DNA of 64,000 nt from Perca fluviatilis (taxonomy: Eukaryota > Chordata > Actinopteri > Perciformes > Percidae): assembly GCF_010015445.1 (NCBI RefSeq), contig NC_053133.1:3256764-3320763 (forward strand), given 5' to 3'. Positions 12,960-25,275 of this stretch are shown one piece after another. Both the position numbers and the translations under genes were made by a program. The notes beneath the pieces were generated by a model, which saw only the letters and a program-made list of their open reading frames with translations, searched no databases and was not told the DNA's origin. Positions within the stretch are counted from its first letter, which is position 1. The number at the start of each line of letters is the position of its first letter.

Positions 12960-15270
12960 AAAAAAGATGAATGGAGTTTGGTTTGGAGGGCTATAATCAT
13001 AAAAAAAATTACATTTCAAAGGTTTTACAGCAATGCGTCAGTTACTCCAGAACACACAAACCATGTTTACATATATATATAGTGTGTAATGGTTCCAATG
13101 AAAACGGTTGACATTGTGTTCTGTGTATTATCCAGATTATCCTGGAAAACTCTTTAGATGAATACAGTAATAAAATAGAAACTAACTAAAGAAAAGTTGT
13201 CTGCGTGGCCAGACACCACAAGCGTTAATTGAGAAAAAGTGAGTTTTTTTTTTGTAATGTGGGTGAACGAGCCCTTTAAAACCTCTGTAGCTCTCGTCCT
13301 GTCACCTCTACATCATCCACCACTTGGCCCTGAAGTAATGCATTGTCAGGCTGGTAATTAGGCTAGCTGTGGTGCAATTACACATTACTGCTAACTTATA
13401 AAACTTTTTGCAGATTGGAAACACTGGGCTGTCTACACGATAAGCCTGTATTTTCCCTCTGGCACTCTTCCATTCTCCTTCCCTCTCTTTTCCATGTCTG
13501 GCTCACTGGGCTGTCTGTACGTCTGATGCACTCTAGTCAGATCCCATGAGAAACTGAAGACAGCCTGTATTGCTCTGACCATGTGTGTGTGTTGTGTGTG
13601 TGTGTGTGTGTTACTGTTACTGGGATTGTGTGTTTTGCCATATGCCAGCCCAGTGATACTTAGAGGGAGCAATGAGGAGTGCAAACAACACACTGGGATG
13701 GCAAAACACACAGATTGATTCACTTAGTTGTCTACCAAGTCTGGCAAACATTTTTCCGAAAGAGTGATCCATGTTAGTGCACATACTCCCGAGTAGATCT
13801 ATCATCCAAATGCTACGTGTGGCGAAATGAATTAAACTTATTGATTTATGAGTGACTGTTTTGTGCAGTGGGATTCAGTATCCTTGCTGCAGACAGTAAT
13901 GTGAATTGGATCACCATGACTCTGCTATTACCCCTGCGATATTTTATCTGTAAAAGCACAGAGGACGAAAGCCATCAGTCACACTGAGTTTCTCATGCTC
14001 CGGCCCTCTGCGAAGTGTACTGATGTCATCTCTGGCATGAGCAGCCCTGATGTGGACATTTCAAATTAGCCATGATGTCTGCATGAAAGCACTTATCTGT
14101 ATGACTCATATACCAAACAGAGGTCAAATATCTCGCCCATGGGCACCTCGTGTCCTGCCTTCACGGAGCATCTATATCTTATCTAATTCAGATAATGAAA
14201 GACATACTTGTGCATTTAAACAAAGGGACATGTCGCAGAGAGCAGCAGGCTAGTGCCCTGTGCTCTTTCAGTTCTCTGTGGGTTACAAGTTTCATCGAAT
14301 GTGCTCATCCTGTTGTGCCTTTTGAGCAAAAACACCAAATTGTTGAGCCTCAGAACATAAGCGGAAATCAGGTGGGGGAGACCCCGTCTGATCATTTAAA
14401 CCACGCTGTGTAGTTGTAAATAATATACACTTCAAATAATTGTGTAAGTAGTTAAACAATACAAAACGCACTCGGGGCAACAAAATGTGTTTTAAGTTTA
14501 AAAACATGAGTCCCCCCTCCCTTGCCTCACAGTGGTTTGGTCCACTGTATGGTTTTCTCCCTTTATGTTAACAGTATCAGAAGTCCGGTGGCACCAAGGG
14601 GGTAAGCAAGCCTCCACAAAGTGTACCTACTATGGCGCCATTTATTTGCTAACAAGCCATCAACCCCCCTCCCCCTCCCCCCCGTTAGCATTCCACTGAC
14701 TGCCATTCATTTTGATGTCACTTTGACAGTGAATAACTTTACATTTAAAGACTCTATTTGTCCATTGTTTATTTCTAAAGAAACACGACAATGTATAAAA
14801 GGCTCCATTACCTTGTACCTCATGTTATGGCTCCGTAGCAGACGCTTTTGTAAAAATAAGCTAACGAGTTCTAGTCACATAGTAGAGAAATTACCATACA
14901 GTCAGGAGAAGCTCGCAGGCAGTTTGGACTTACATTAGCTGTTTAAGTTTAATTACTAATGTTAACTAGCATGTTAGTTAGCAATAATTAGCCTGTGCCT
15001 ATGTTATCGCCTTACATATACCTACGCTCTCCGTCTCTGTAAGATTAGGAATGATTGAGATTTCTCTTGGCACAGCTACCAGAAGACTTCACACTTTCAG
15101 ACAGGTTGCTCACGTCAGCAAGCTCAGTTTGAGGCTGCGCAGTAACGCTCAGCCATCACCGGAAAAGTGCTTCTAATATCCTTCACTGGTCTCTGTGGAA
15201 GTCTACGGCGTCGCTTTCTTCATTTCTTTAACTGTCTATGGGTGGGACTCATGGGAGAGATCGAGTTGTG
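12960..15270. other. Intergenic, no gene seen
   Basis: Only short open frames, plus a short (TG)n run near 13,584-13,610. Around 14,690-15,250 the sequence has the look of a worn dispersed repeat, but no second copy is visible here. No gene supported. Confidence 0.4.
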
Positions 15271-15764
15271 TCAGTAAGTAGGCTGTCAAGGCTGTTTTAT
15301 TCACTTTACACATCGGATAAAGGGATATATTCTCTAATACAGATGATGCTGAGTCATTAATAAATTAGTCATGACAAAAAAAGATTATGTATTTTTCCAT
15401 GAGTCCACTATGTTAGGAGTTATAAAGTTACTTAGCTTGTTTGGTAGCTTGATGGATAGTTAATCAGCTAACTTTAGCTTGTTAATTCCATCCACCATGC
15501 TTTCACTAGTGACCGAAGACGAGCCTAACAAAGTTGTCACTCATCTGGCGAGAGCGTTGTGCTTTTCTACCCTGTGACAAGAGTGTGTGAATGAAACTTT
15601 AAGTTGTTAAACTTTACTAATTTAGTGGCCGGCCGGCCGGCTAGTGGGCTAGCTAGCTTTCTAGAAGGCTTAGTTCTCAGTTCCGCATCATCTGTATTAG
15701 AGAAAAGACTCCCTTCATCCAATGTTTAAAGTGAATAAAATAGCTTTGCCAGCCTACTTACTGG
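15271..15764. mobile_element. MITE-like element with about 80-bp inverted arms
   Basis: The left arm (TCAGTAAGTAGGCTGTCAAG ... TCTCTAATACAGATGATG, 15,271-15,350) is repeated in reverse complement at 15,686-15,764 (CATCATCTGTATTAGAGA ... AGCCTACTTACTGG) with scattered differences. The 335-bp interior has no open frame of note. A foldback or MITE structure of unknown superfamily. Confidence 0.75.
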
Positions 15765-15929
15765 AGTTCCACAACTACACATATCCTCTACAAGTACAAT
15801 TGTGGCTGTATGGGTGTCCCTTTCAATAATTGCTCTTAAGACATTTTATGTTTATTGTCCCCCCCCATCTGTTAGATGAAATGTACGCCCATGCCTCAGG
15901 AAAGGGCTTAAACGTAATGAAAACGAGTA

Positions 15930-16260
15930 GGGTCTAGTGACCTTGCATGCTCCTCTTAGGCTGGCAACAGCAGAATGAGGAGTGGATTAAATTAATGTAC
16001 CATAATGCGAGGAGAGAATGGGTGTATCATTACTTAATTGGTTCCTCTCCTACCAATTATTTCACCACTTTTAAAACAAGCAGCTTAAGCAGATTAAATG
16101 AAATCTTGGTAAAGCAAAAAGGAGAGGCTGATGAGGTCTGCAGCCAGACGGCTCACTATTTTGCAGTCCTTGACTAAATATCTGCGATCCACTGAAACAA
16201 GCAATTAACTATAAGGATTGTATTGATGCAAACTGCTTCCTCAGTGCACTGCAGTCCCTC
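15930..16260. promoter_or_regulatory. Candidate conserved noncoding element
   Basis: AT-rich, non-repetitive block with several TAAT/ATTA cores (TTAATTGGTTCC, CCAATTATTTCACC, AGCAATTAACTA) and no repeat features, standing out from the surrounding repeat-rich DNA. This resembles homeodomain-bound vertebrate enhancers in composition only. Function is inference. Confidence 0.25.
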
Positions 16261-16863
16261 TTTTTTTTCAAGCCATGCTGAAAGGTCCATCCATTAACAG
16301 AAAGCTAGTCGATGGAATTTCTTAAGACGAATTAACATTGTAGCAAATGTTATATACAGTTATTAGTGATATCCAGTACCTTGCATTCTTGACATACCAT
16401 TTTCTCCACCCACAGAAGCAGGAATCCGATCCGATCAAGTACTGTACATTCAGAAAATACTTCTTATCACTCTTTCTCACCGTGACATTTCACCCATATC
16501 TCATATTTTTTAGTGGTGCCTTTTACATTCAAATCAATGTTTGTTTATTGCGAGTAATATCTTTATCACGATACTCAACAAAGTTATTTGCACATCTACA
16601 ACGTGAGACAGGTGCGTCGGAGGGGGACAAGCAGGTCAAAAGTTGCAAAGCTGCACACTGTCTAACTCGCAAAACATATATAAAGTTTAATAATAGGTAC
16701 TAGACTGTCTTCAGGCAAATGGTGTTCCATCCTGAGAAACCATTTTTTGTATGCACCAATTAACAACTTCCACATGAAATCAGGCATAAATACATAACAT
16801 TCATTCACATATCCATTACTATAGATAGAGCTAAAACTTCAATTCAACCCCTCTATAGTAACC

Positions 16864-16898
<35 letters not shown>

Positions 16899-17799
16899 TT
16901 ATCATACCAGAGTGATTTATAGTAGATGGATGTCAATTTCTTAAAATAATATATATAATAAATCCATAAAAAAAATGATGTAGAGCATTCATATTTAGGC
17001 TTATTTCCAAAACCCGCTGGTACCTTATCCATTAATAGATAAATAGAGGAAAAATATCACAATAAACACAACAAGAGTCCTCACAAAAAAACATCGAAGG
17101 CCAATAACATCATACTTTACATTACTTTTTTTATCTTAAATAACACTGAAATGTATAGGGACCCACAACTCACTTTTTGCCCCTTGGCCCGCAAGCGGGT
17201 TAATCCGGCCCTGGTGGGAGAATATTACATCCAAACAGGTAGATCATAAACGCAGGTAGATGAACATAATGCAATTTCCAAAAGCGACTCAGTTGTGTGC
17301 ATGAATCCAGATCAAGGTGGATCAAAGTTCATCTCTGCATCAACACGAGACAGCTGTTCAAACCACGGGTTCAGAGGTGAGGGGGCTTTACATGATCCTC
17401 ATGTGTTGCGAGTGGCCTGCGTGCCCTCTTCCCCACAGATCTCTTACCTTACAACAATAACCACAATCCAAGGCTGGACCGAAACACACACAAAATCCCT
17501 GGTCGGGCCTTCAGATCTCCTGAGCAGATGCCTGTGGGTGGTGTGATATCGCTAGGGAGGCGCAGACCTCATACAGTCCGGCCCTCTCCACATCTGTCCT
17601 CAGTTACAGTAGGCACTTTACTCCTTCAAAACCCAGCTGTTTAGGGATTTGCTCAGTTGGTGTGGAGCTCGTTTGATCACGGTTGGGTTATGTGGAGAAA
17701 ATCATATTTTGATTGATTTGAGAAGATTCAGTACTTCTGTGTGTGTGAACATGGGACTGTATGTGTTTGTTAATGCCTTGAATATCATTGCTTTCACCC
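16261..17799. other. Intergenic, (AT)n microsatellite, no gene seen
   Basis: AT-rich sequence with an (AT)n run at about 16,867-16,897. A short segment at about 17,180-17,212 (CCGCAAGCGGGTTAATCCGG) looks like a repeat scrap. No gene supported. Confidence 0.45.
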
Positions 17800-18317
17800 T
17801 AGTCTCGCATTGCCAGACCTTCCTCCACAACACTGTCGAGGAAGGTCTGGCTAGTCCACACAGCATTCCAGGATGGGAGAAAAACATACACTGGTTTATT
17901 GGCATTTCGTTAAACCAAGCCTCTGCAAAATAGCCTCAGGAAGGAACTTGTTTTGGTGGAACATGTGTACGTTCAAAAGTAGTTTTAGTCGTACAACAGA
18001 AAACTCAGATTGGACAGATGCTCGATGGTGTTTTTTGCCCCCAACTGCTCCTTCCAGGAAGCGCTGCGACCGCTGCCTTCAAGGCACCTAACCCTAACCT
18101 TAACCTTAACCCTAACCAGTGCCTCCCAACGGTGCCTTCCAGGCAGCGCTGCCTGGAAGGCACCGTTGGGGGCAAAAAACACCGATAAACATCTAGCTAG
18201 CTGTCTACCTGCAGAGATCTCAGGAGCAGTTAACCATAGTCCTCAGAAATCCACCGGAGTTTAGAACGCCAACACAAAGAAAGAGGAAGGTGAGGGACAT
18301 CCGGAGGATATAGACTA
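17800..18317 (-). mobile_element. Family A TIR element, copy 3, carrying an inserted hairpin
   Basis: Reverse-oriented relative to copy 1: it begins TAGTCTCGCATTGCC and ends TATAGACTA. The usual GACAGATAGTCTAGCTAGCTGTC junction is split by about 160 bp of foreign sequence (18,026-18,184). The remaining blocks are family A. Confidence 0.8.
18026..18184. repeat. Hairpin insert with 46-bp palindrome and telomere-like repeats
   Basis: The insert starts GGTGTTTTTTGCCCC and ends with the reverse complement GGGGCAAAAAACACC. Inside, 18,125-18,170 is a perfect 46-bp palindrome centred at 18,147/18,148 (GGCAGC|GCTGCC). Next to it, 18,089-18,118 holds CTAACCCTAACCTTAACC-like tandem hexamers. It appears to be a foldback element inserted into the family A transposon. 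Confidence 0.75.
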
Positions 18318-19536
18318 CTTTCCTCCAAAATTTCTCTCTGCTGTTTCAGCTAGTTGCTAACCAGTTGCTGTGTGATCACAGCCAAGGAACATAAAAACTC
18401 CCCGGAGGAAGAAACTGAGTAGATTAGATAACCAGTGTTGGGATATGATGTAGTGAGCTCACTCCTTCTCAGTGTATTTGACAAGTAATCATCTCGTAGC
18501 ATGTGATGGCTGAACAACACATTTTGTTTTCAAATGACTTTGGTATCCAGACATTTTGTTACAGACAGCAGTATTACGAGCGGAAAACAAGGAGCACATG
18601 TTCATAGTCACTGCCCAACAATACCCCCAAATGTTGACACTGGGTTCCTGCTGTTGATTCACAATTTCATCTGAGGTGGTGGTGATGGATTGAGGAATGT
18701 AACACAGAATCAGTTTTGTGTTTGTGTTACACTGTGGTGCAATTGTTTGGGTTCAGGGCAGCTCCTGTGGCTCTGTGAGATAGATTCAGAGGATGCAGTG
18801 ACCACTGGATACTTTGGCGTTCTTAAAATAATCCTAATTATAGGTCTGCAGATGGATTCTGATGGGAAATGGACAATTTTGGTCCACGAGGCCCACAAAT
18901 GTGCAGCTATTATAGCCGAGCCAAGTTTAGCACATTCTTTCTGTATGAAAAAAAGCATCCAACTTTTGAAATCAGCTAGATAGACTAGAAGCAGCGTAAA
19001 ATCATTCTTTGGCAATTCTCTTTGAGAGCGAGCCATCAAGGTGACGTTAAATAGAATCGGTCTGGAAGTGGTTTCATAACCCCTGCATCTTTTAAAAATG
19101 TCCAGGCCCATTTTCTTTTTCGTTGCCAAGAAGAATTATTATCAGTTATTTGTCAGTAGAGAACTAAAAACAAATGCTGAGACAAGAGCCTGCGAGCCAG
19201 CTTCTGGATAACTGGTGGCCGTAAATTAGACCGATCACAGAATGCTCGTGTTTGCCAGGTGGCACTGTAGCCACCTGATGGTAATCTGTCCGGCCCATGC
19301 CAAGCTTTAAAAGGTGGCCTCACCCGCTACATTAGGATTGCTACAATTACAGCTTTCCATTACCTGCTGGTCTATTTAAAGCTTCTGTAGCAGGCCTCCT
19401 CTCTCCACGGCCACCTTTGATGTGAGCCCACCTCAGTAGAGGTAACTTATGCAATACACTATGTACACTGATTGGACATAATTATAGGGTCTGTGTATCC
19501 AGACAGGGCTGTCGTTACAGTTGAGTGCACTGAGTT
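18318..19536. other. Intergenic, no gene seen
   Basis: Open frames at 18,690-18,983 (+) and 18,710-19,129 (-) overlap each other on opposite strands, with no recognisable protein. No supported feature. Confidence 0.4.
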
Positions 19537-19670
19537 AAAGGGGAATTTCGGTAATTTTCAACCTGGACCATATTTTCACATGCATTTGTGTGTAAGTGAC
19601 TAATAACAAATACAAAATTCTTTGACCGGCTGTAACCGGCAGCCAAGAACCGGGCTGCAATGTAACCCTA
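19537..19670. repeat. Interspersed repeat fragment (shared with 3,665)
   Basis: TTTTCAACCTGGACCATATT and GTGTAAGTGACTAATA match the fragment at 3,665-3,835. Confidence 0.55.
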
Positions 19671-19684
19671 CAGGGCAGGGGTGT

Positions 19685-20305
19685 CCCATGTTTTTTTAAG
19701 CCAAAGACCCCTTAACTGACAGAGAGACGGAGCAGGGACCCCCTACTACATATATTGTGTAAAATTAAGTTGCATATTAAAGTGGGCCTACAATAACAAA
19801 GCCTTTATACCAGCCATAGAATACTAAGCTTTTAAAAATAATAATTGTTGGCATGACTTTATAAATCAACATACATACATGTGGCACAGTGAATGTTTAG
19901 GATGAACTGTGTCTGTGGATGATGTAGAGACTACCTTACCTATAGGCCAGTAAGTGTATCATCAATGTTTTTTTTTTTTTTTTTTACCACAAATAGGCTG
20001 ATATATCTTTGCTAATGATTTGTTGGATTTATGTTAAGACATTTTAATTTTTTTTTTTAAGTTCAAAAGTTGCAAAGAAACTCCCTTCATTCATTTTGCC
20101 CGATGATGGTCTAGTACCGAAATGTTGCCTGCTATTAAATTTATTTTTTGCAGGTTAGACAGCGTGCAGGAGTTTCTTTGCAACTTTTGACTTGCAAAGT
20201 ATTTTCCTGTAATGAAAAACTTAAAAAAAATTAACAATAATTCCGTTGCCCCCCTTGCAGTAACTCCCCTAGGGGCCCCGGACCCCCTGTTGAAGATCTC
20301 TGCTA
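19685..20305. repeat. Interspersed repeat family C, copy 1
   Basis: Begins near AAGCCAAAGACCCCTTAACTGACAG and ends near GGGGCCCCGGACCCCCTGTTGAAGATCTCTG. The same start and end blocks occur at 31,762-32,485 and 48,392-48,842, with the shared interior TACATATATTGTGTAAAATTAAG. Unclassified dispersed element, apparently noncoding. Confidence 0.7.
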
Positions 20306-20865
20306 TAGGAGCAAATGTGCATCGTCAAAGTATCATTAAAAGTGCTGCTTTGCCACTGATAGGCTCAGATTGTTATTATAATTGTCTCACTACATTTTGG
20401 AAAAATGCATTGCCTTTAATCCTGCCATGCTTTCCTGTGTAATTTACTGATGCCATCTCAACACAGTAACTTTCTCTAATAGCATTAGCCTACCTCTACT
20501 CTGTCTATCTATACTTTGGTATAGGATTTCTTCTCCTCTTTGGCTGGCAGTAGTCATCCCCCGGACCATCTGGTCTGCATGGCTCAGTGTATGGCCCGGA
20601 GTTATGATCCATTTGTAGCTATAGCACAACTAGCCTCAACTTCAACCTGTCCGTATCTAAAAGGTAACTCTATCAAAGCTGCGCAAAGTGTAGCTCGACA
20701 TTTTGTAGGCACAATTCGTAAAATCGCAATAAAAAGCTACACTTCCTGTACTCCAAAACACACTCCCCAGAACCCATCTCTCCCCACTCACGTTCCATGC
20801 CGCTGTCTTCCAGCAAGTCACCATAAGAGATTTTAGAACAAGACTTCACCATCTTGGGGCGACCT

Positions 20866-20945
20866 CTAGCTCACCCAGTAGAGCGTGCGCCCCATGTAGG
20901 CTGAGTCCTAGCAGTGGCCCAGGGTTTTAAATTAACTCTTAAGGC
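20866..20945 (+). mobile_element. tRNA-derived SINE head, truncated
   Basis: CTCTAGCTCACCCAGTAGAGCGTGCGCCCCATGTAGG is an A-box-bearing tRNA-like head (AGCTCACCCAGTAGAGC) of the SINE family also seen at 34,484. It ends soon after GTGGCCCAGGGTTTTAAAT, where the inverted-repeat element begins. Confidence 0.65.
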
Positions 20946-21821
20946 CGGGACACACAGGGCCGAAAATCGGCCGTTGGACAGTCTGGCGAGGTCAGTGACT
21001 CAAATCTGTTCGGTGTGTCCCGTGCCGTCGTCAGTCTGGGGGGCAGTCGGCCTTCATTTTGGCCGACCTGACATGTTCAGTCGGAGTCAGGGCAGTTGGG
21101 ACTCACCCGGAAATGGCGAGCGGAATGAGCGTGACTAGAGTCTCTCAAAATCTGACGAAAATCTTTTAAGGTGTAGACACATATAGCCGACGGCCGACCG
21201 TTGACAGAAAACCCCGTCGATATGATCAGTCGCGTCCCCGAGGTCCAAAAACTGCCACAGAACAGACCAAAAAGACGAGAGGAGACGAGACGTAATACAT
21301 CTCTATAATCTGTAATGTTGTCCAAGAAATGAAAACCGGCAGCTGATAGGACGAACGCGTCACATGGGTTTGTTTTCTCCGGAAATTCAAAGCCAGACTG
21401 TCATGGCGGCCGTTCAGAATACAATCTCATATTGTACTAAAATAGTTCACTGAAACGTGTTTCTGAAAACATTTTAGAAATAGGCCGTGCAGTTCCTGAA
21501 TCTGTCTTCATTTCAGCTCAACAAAGGTCAGTTTAAAAGATTTTCGTCAGATTTTGAGAGACTCTAGTCACGCTCATCCCGCTCGTCATTTCTGGGTGAG
21601 TCCCGACTGCCCTGCCGCCGACTGAACATGTCAGGTCGGCCAAAATGAACGCCGACAGCCCCTCAGTAGCGCCGCCTGCGGCTATGGAGACGTATTAAGT
21701 TTCTCAAGTCGGTTTCGCCTCAGTGTGTCCCGAGGCAGTTTTTTGGACCTCGGGGACACGACTGATCATTTCCACTGGCTTTTCTGTCGACGGTCGGCCG
21801 TCTGGCTGGTGTGTCCTGGCT
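20943..21821. mobile_element. Large inverted-repeat DNA element
   Basis: The ends GCCGGGACACACAGGG and TGTGTCCTGGCT are inverted. The block at 21,133-21,168 (GTCTCTCAAAATCTGACGAA) recurs in reverse complement from about 21,533. The GACCTCGGGGACACGACTGATCA block near 21,746 is the complement of 21,221-21,246. No coding capacity. Likely a MITE or two nested copies of one. Confidence 0.75.
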
Positions 21822-22130
21822 ATTAGACACAAATGCATGGTGAAATAGGGTCCAGATTGAAAAATGCCATAATTCCCTCTGTTTTATTTTCCATTTCTCC
21901 TGTACACAGGCGCTCCAAGAATAAGACTAGGAGAATCAGTAAAGATCCAAACAGGTAACCGTTTTCTCTCCCGGTACCGGCTACACCAGGCCAGCACTTA
22001 GAGGCTCAGGAGGAGCTTCTACCCTCACACATATATTATTAATATTATATTTAAACTCTTTTTAATGCACAATTTGAAGGAACTGGCGAGATTACATTTC
22101 GCTGGAATTGTAAGTTATGTGAAATTACGT

Positions 22131-22300
22131 GATTGATTGATTGATTAATTGATTGATTGACTGATTGATTGATCGATCTATTGATTGATTGACTGACTGA
22201 TTGATCGATTTATTTTTCTCGATCTATTGATTGGTTGATTGGTTGATTGATTGATTGATTGGTTGGTTGATTGATTGATTGGTTGGTTGACTGAATATGA
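22131..22300. repeat. Degenerate (GATT)n tract
   Basis: GATTGATTGATTAATTGATTGACTGATTGATCGATC-type repeats with substitutions (GGTT, GACT). Simple-sequence tract. Confidence 0.9.
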
Positions 22301-22894
22301 AGCTACAGTTAGGGGACATTAGCTTAGCAGAAAGACTGTAAACAGCTAACTTGTTAGAAGGTGACAAAATCCTAAAGCTGCACTAATAAACAGTTGTCTC
22401 TTGTTTTGTTTAATCACTACCATAAAAAAAACTAAGTGTAAAAATGACAAAGTTTTACGGGAAGTTATGGGCTGGACTATTTAATGTCCATATGCAGTGA
22501 CTAATTCAAGAGGGGCTGTTTCCAGCTGTTTCCAGTCTTTATGCTAAGCTACGCTAACTGTCTGGCTGTAGCTTATTATTTAACGGACAAATACGAGAGT
22601 GGCATCAATCTTCAAAGCAAATACGTGCATTTCCCTAAATGTCGAAATATTCCTTTAAATCTGTACCAATCACAAAGGAGGACGTAAATACATGAAGAAA
22701 TGCTGAGGAGTTAGGGGAGGATTTTTAAGCTTTGAAACAAGTAAAATGTGGTTTGTGCAAAGTGGACTGCAACTCTATCAAGACGTCCCTGGTATTTCAG
22801 TTTATTTTTATTTATTTTTATTGCCCAGACAGCTTTTTTAATTTCCTGCTCTGCTAGAAATCCAGCTACCGCCCTGTATATAGTGTCACCAGTG
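22301..22894. other. Intergenic, no gene seen
   Basis: A stretch with TTCCAGTCTTTATGCTAAGCTACGCTAACTG looks like a common fish repeat scrap. No gene supported. Confidence 0.35.
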
Positions 22895-23515
22895 GTGGAA
22901 GTATTCAGATCCTTTAGTTAAGAAAAAGTACTAATACCACACTGAAGCAATAGTTACAAGTACAAGTCCTGCATTGAAAATGTTACTTAAGTATAAGTAA
23001 GCAAGTTCCATCAGGAAAATGTACTTTCATATTTTAGAAACTGGAAACAAAAGGTCAAATAAAGCGTCAAAACAGTTGTTTAATCCACCAATACCAGCTG
23101 TATGTACACTGTTATATTGTTGGGAAGTTTAATTTTTTTAGGCTTTTCCACCTTTAATATTTGACAGGACAGGTAGTTGAGAAAGGGGAAAGACATGCAG
23201 GAAATCATCACAGGTTAGACTCGAACCCTGGACCTCTTCATCGAGGAATAAACCTCTCGGTATATGTGCGCCTGCTCTACCCACTAAGCCAAGCCAGCCA
23301 CACATTAATTTCTAGTAAAACATCATATCTTTATAAACCACGTATTTTATGTGCAAAACTCTTCATGTGTAAAGTAACTAAAACTGTAATAGATAAAGTA
23401 AAAAAGTCCAATATTTCTCTCTGAAAAGCAGAGTAGAAGTAGAAAGTGGCATGTAAAGAAAAGACTCAAGTAAAGTACAAGTATACCTCCAATACTTAAG
23501 TAGACTAGAGGAGCA
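22895..23515. repeat. ACTTCTACTCC-family repeat split by a SINE
   Basis: The family seen at 7,141 and 33,442 occurs here in two parts, 22,895-23,100 and 23,320-23,515, separated by the SINE at 23,155-23,305. The older repeat was therefore interrupted by a later insertion. Confidence 0.7.
23155..23305 (-). mobile_element. tRNA-derived SINE
   Basis: Read on the minus strand: GGCTTAGTGGGTAGAGCAGG (A box region), GGTCCAGGGTTCGAGTC (B box), then TTTCCTGCATGTCTTTCCCC, the body motif shared with copies at 34,484 and 59,815. Confidence 0.85.
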
Positions 23516-24054
23516 GAGATACACCCCGCACACACACACCTACAGATTCAAGATGTTAAACCAGGGTTATGGGGAATTGGGGAGCGGCAACTGCAGCAGT
23601 AACCCACAGCGGGCAGCGCTGCTCACACAAGCTCCGAAACGCTCAGACTCCAAAACCACAACTGGCAAAACGGAGCGGTGACATCAGCGTCTCTGCACCA
23701 CATTTCAGTGCATTGCATATGAGCTGCATATGTACGGCACAATTGAAAACAGACACAGCCAGACGGTTGGTTGCCGGGCAGTATTCAGGCAGCGTGCACT
23801 CTATGAACACAGGGAGCAGCACAAGTGTTGACCTTCAGTGATACTGAGCAGATGCCAGTAAGTCACACAGGCCAAATCAAATGATATGCCTTTTCCCAAA
23901 CTACTGTATCACAGCAGCTACAGTATCTCATATCACTCCCATTGTTCTTGTCAGGTTCCTCTCACTTTCTCCTCGCCATAACATGTCATGTTGTCCAAAG
24001 TCATAACCTCTGCTATCTAAATGCTTCATGACATGAGACAAATTGTGCACAAGC
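23516..24054. other. Intergenic, no gene seen
   Basis: A 90-codon open frame at 23,569-23,841 shows no recognisable domain and no splice support. Nothing else seen. Confidence 0.4.
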
Positions 24055-24463
24055 TAGGGCTGCACGATGTGAGGAAAATATGCGATAACGTTGTTTTAAT
24101 ATCGCGATAACGATACTTCTGTTTAACGATAAATAAACAGATACTAAAATGTGCCGAGTTCTGCTGCTTTCAGTATTCTGCTAAAATACGACAAGTTGCT
24201 TGTTGGATTTAAAACGGATGAAAGGAAATTATTTCCAACTTTATTTCCTTGAACAAATTGAACATTGAAATGCATATGAAATGCACCAGGAATGACAGCT
24301 ACATTTTAAAGGGAAGGTTTCTGCTCTTATTTTCTACCAACTTACACAAAAAAAATCACTGAGAGTCTTTCGTGATATGTTGCAGCCTTTCGCGGTATGT
24401 TAATTGCACCAGTTGATATTTTGATAACAATTAAAAAAAACGATATAGTATTATGCAGCCCAA
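24055..24463 (+). mobile_element. MITE-like element with AGGGCTGCA ends, copy 1
   Basis: Starts AGGGCTGCACGATGTGAGG and ends TTATGCAGCCCA, giving inverted ends. The interior has ATATCGCGATAACGATA motifs. A related copy in the other orientation lies at 28,790-29,190. Confidence 0.7.
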
Positions 24464-25189
24464 GTACAAGCGCCAAGGGAAACTCAAACACCACTGTCTC
24501 ATTGACTCTATTTAGCCATTATGGATGTTTTTTCTCCATTTGTTAGTGGCAACAGGATATGTAAAGTCAACAACTGGAACATTGTTACAGGAAAGGAGAT
24601 AATCATCAAGTAGGTAATTCATAGTTAAGCTGACTTTGTGTAAACATGATCATTATTGTTGCAGCTATTGCCAAGGGGACACATTAACAGCTGTATTGAG
24701 GCAAAGGGGACAGGCAAATATGTACTGTATTACAATGGTCGGATACTGAGCAGTGTACTGAAATGATTCTCACTGTGGGAATACACAAGCCAGGGCCGAC
24801 AGAAGCCGACCAGCCTCCCCCCCTTAGTTTCAGGGGAATTCAGTTGTGTGCAACATCTGTGTCAATATTATGGAGGTTTTAGAGTCCTCTGTTCTTTTTA
24901 AGAGGTGGAAAGGGAGTACAGCTTTCAGCTCCGATGGCCTGGAGCCAGAAGGGTGTAAAGCAGGTTTTGGCAAACCTTACAGGAGAACCAAAACAAAAAA
25001 AGTGGACCAAAGTTGGATTAACATGCTGTAAATAACTTTTTTTTTATATTATGATGTTATACACAAAGAATGATTGTGTTCTGCAATATAGACCCCGTGA
25101 AGGACATTCTAGCAGATACATGTATAGAGTTCATTTATACCTCGAGCCAGAGAACTTTTGGAATTTTTGCTTGAAAATTCAAATTGCTT
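24464..25189. other. Intergenic, no gene seen
   Basis: No supported gene. A 61-codon frame at 24,846-25,031 has no recognisable features. Confidence 0.4.
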
Positions 25190-25275
25190 CGGGGTGCCCT
25201 GGTAGCTCAACTGGTGGAGTGTGCAAGGCCCAGGGTTCAAATCCGACCTGTCTTCCCCCCCCTCTCTCTCTCTCC
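25190..25275 (+). mobile_element. tRNA-derived SINE, truncated
   Basis: GGTGCCCTGGTAGCTCAACTGGTGGAG (A box) and GGCCCAGGGTTCAAATCCGACCTG (B box region), then a C/T-rich tail. Confidence 0.75.

Noticed and set aside
18089..18118. CTAACCC-type repeats as evidence for a telomere or chromosome fusion
   Set aside because: Only about five imperfect hexamers, confined to a hairpin insert within a transposon.
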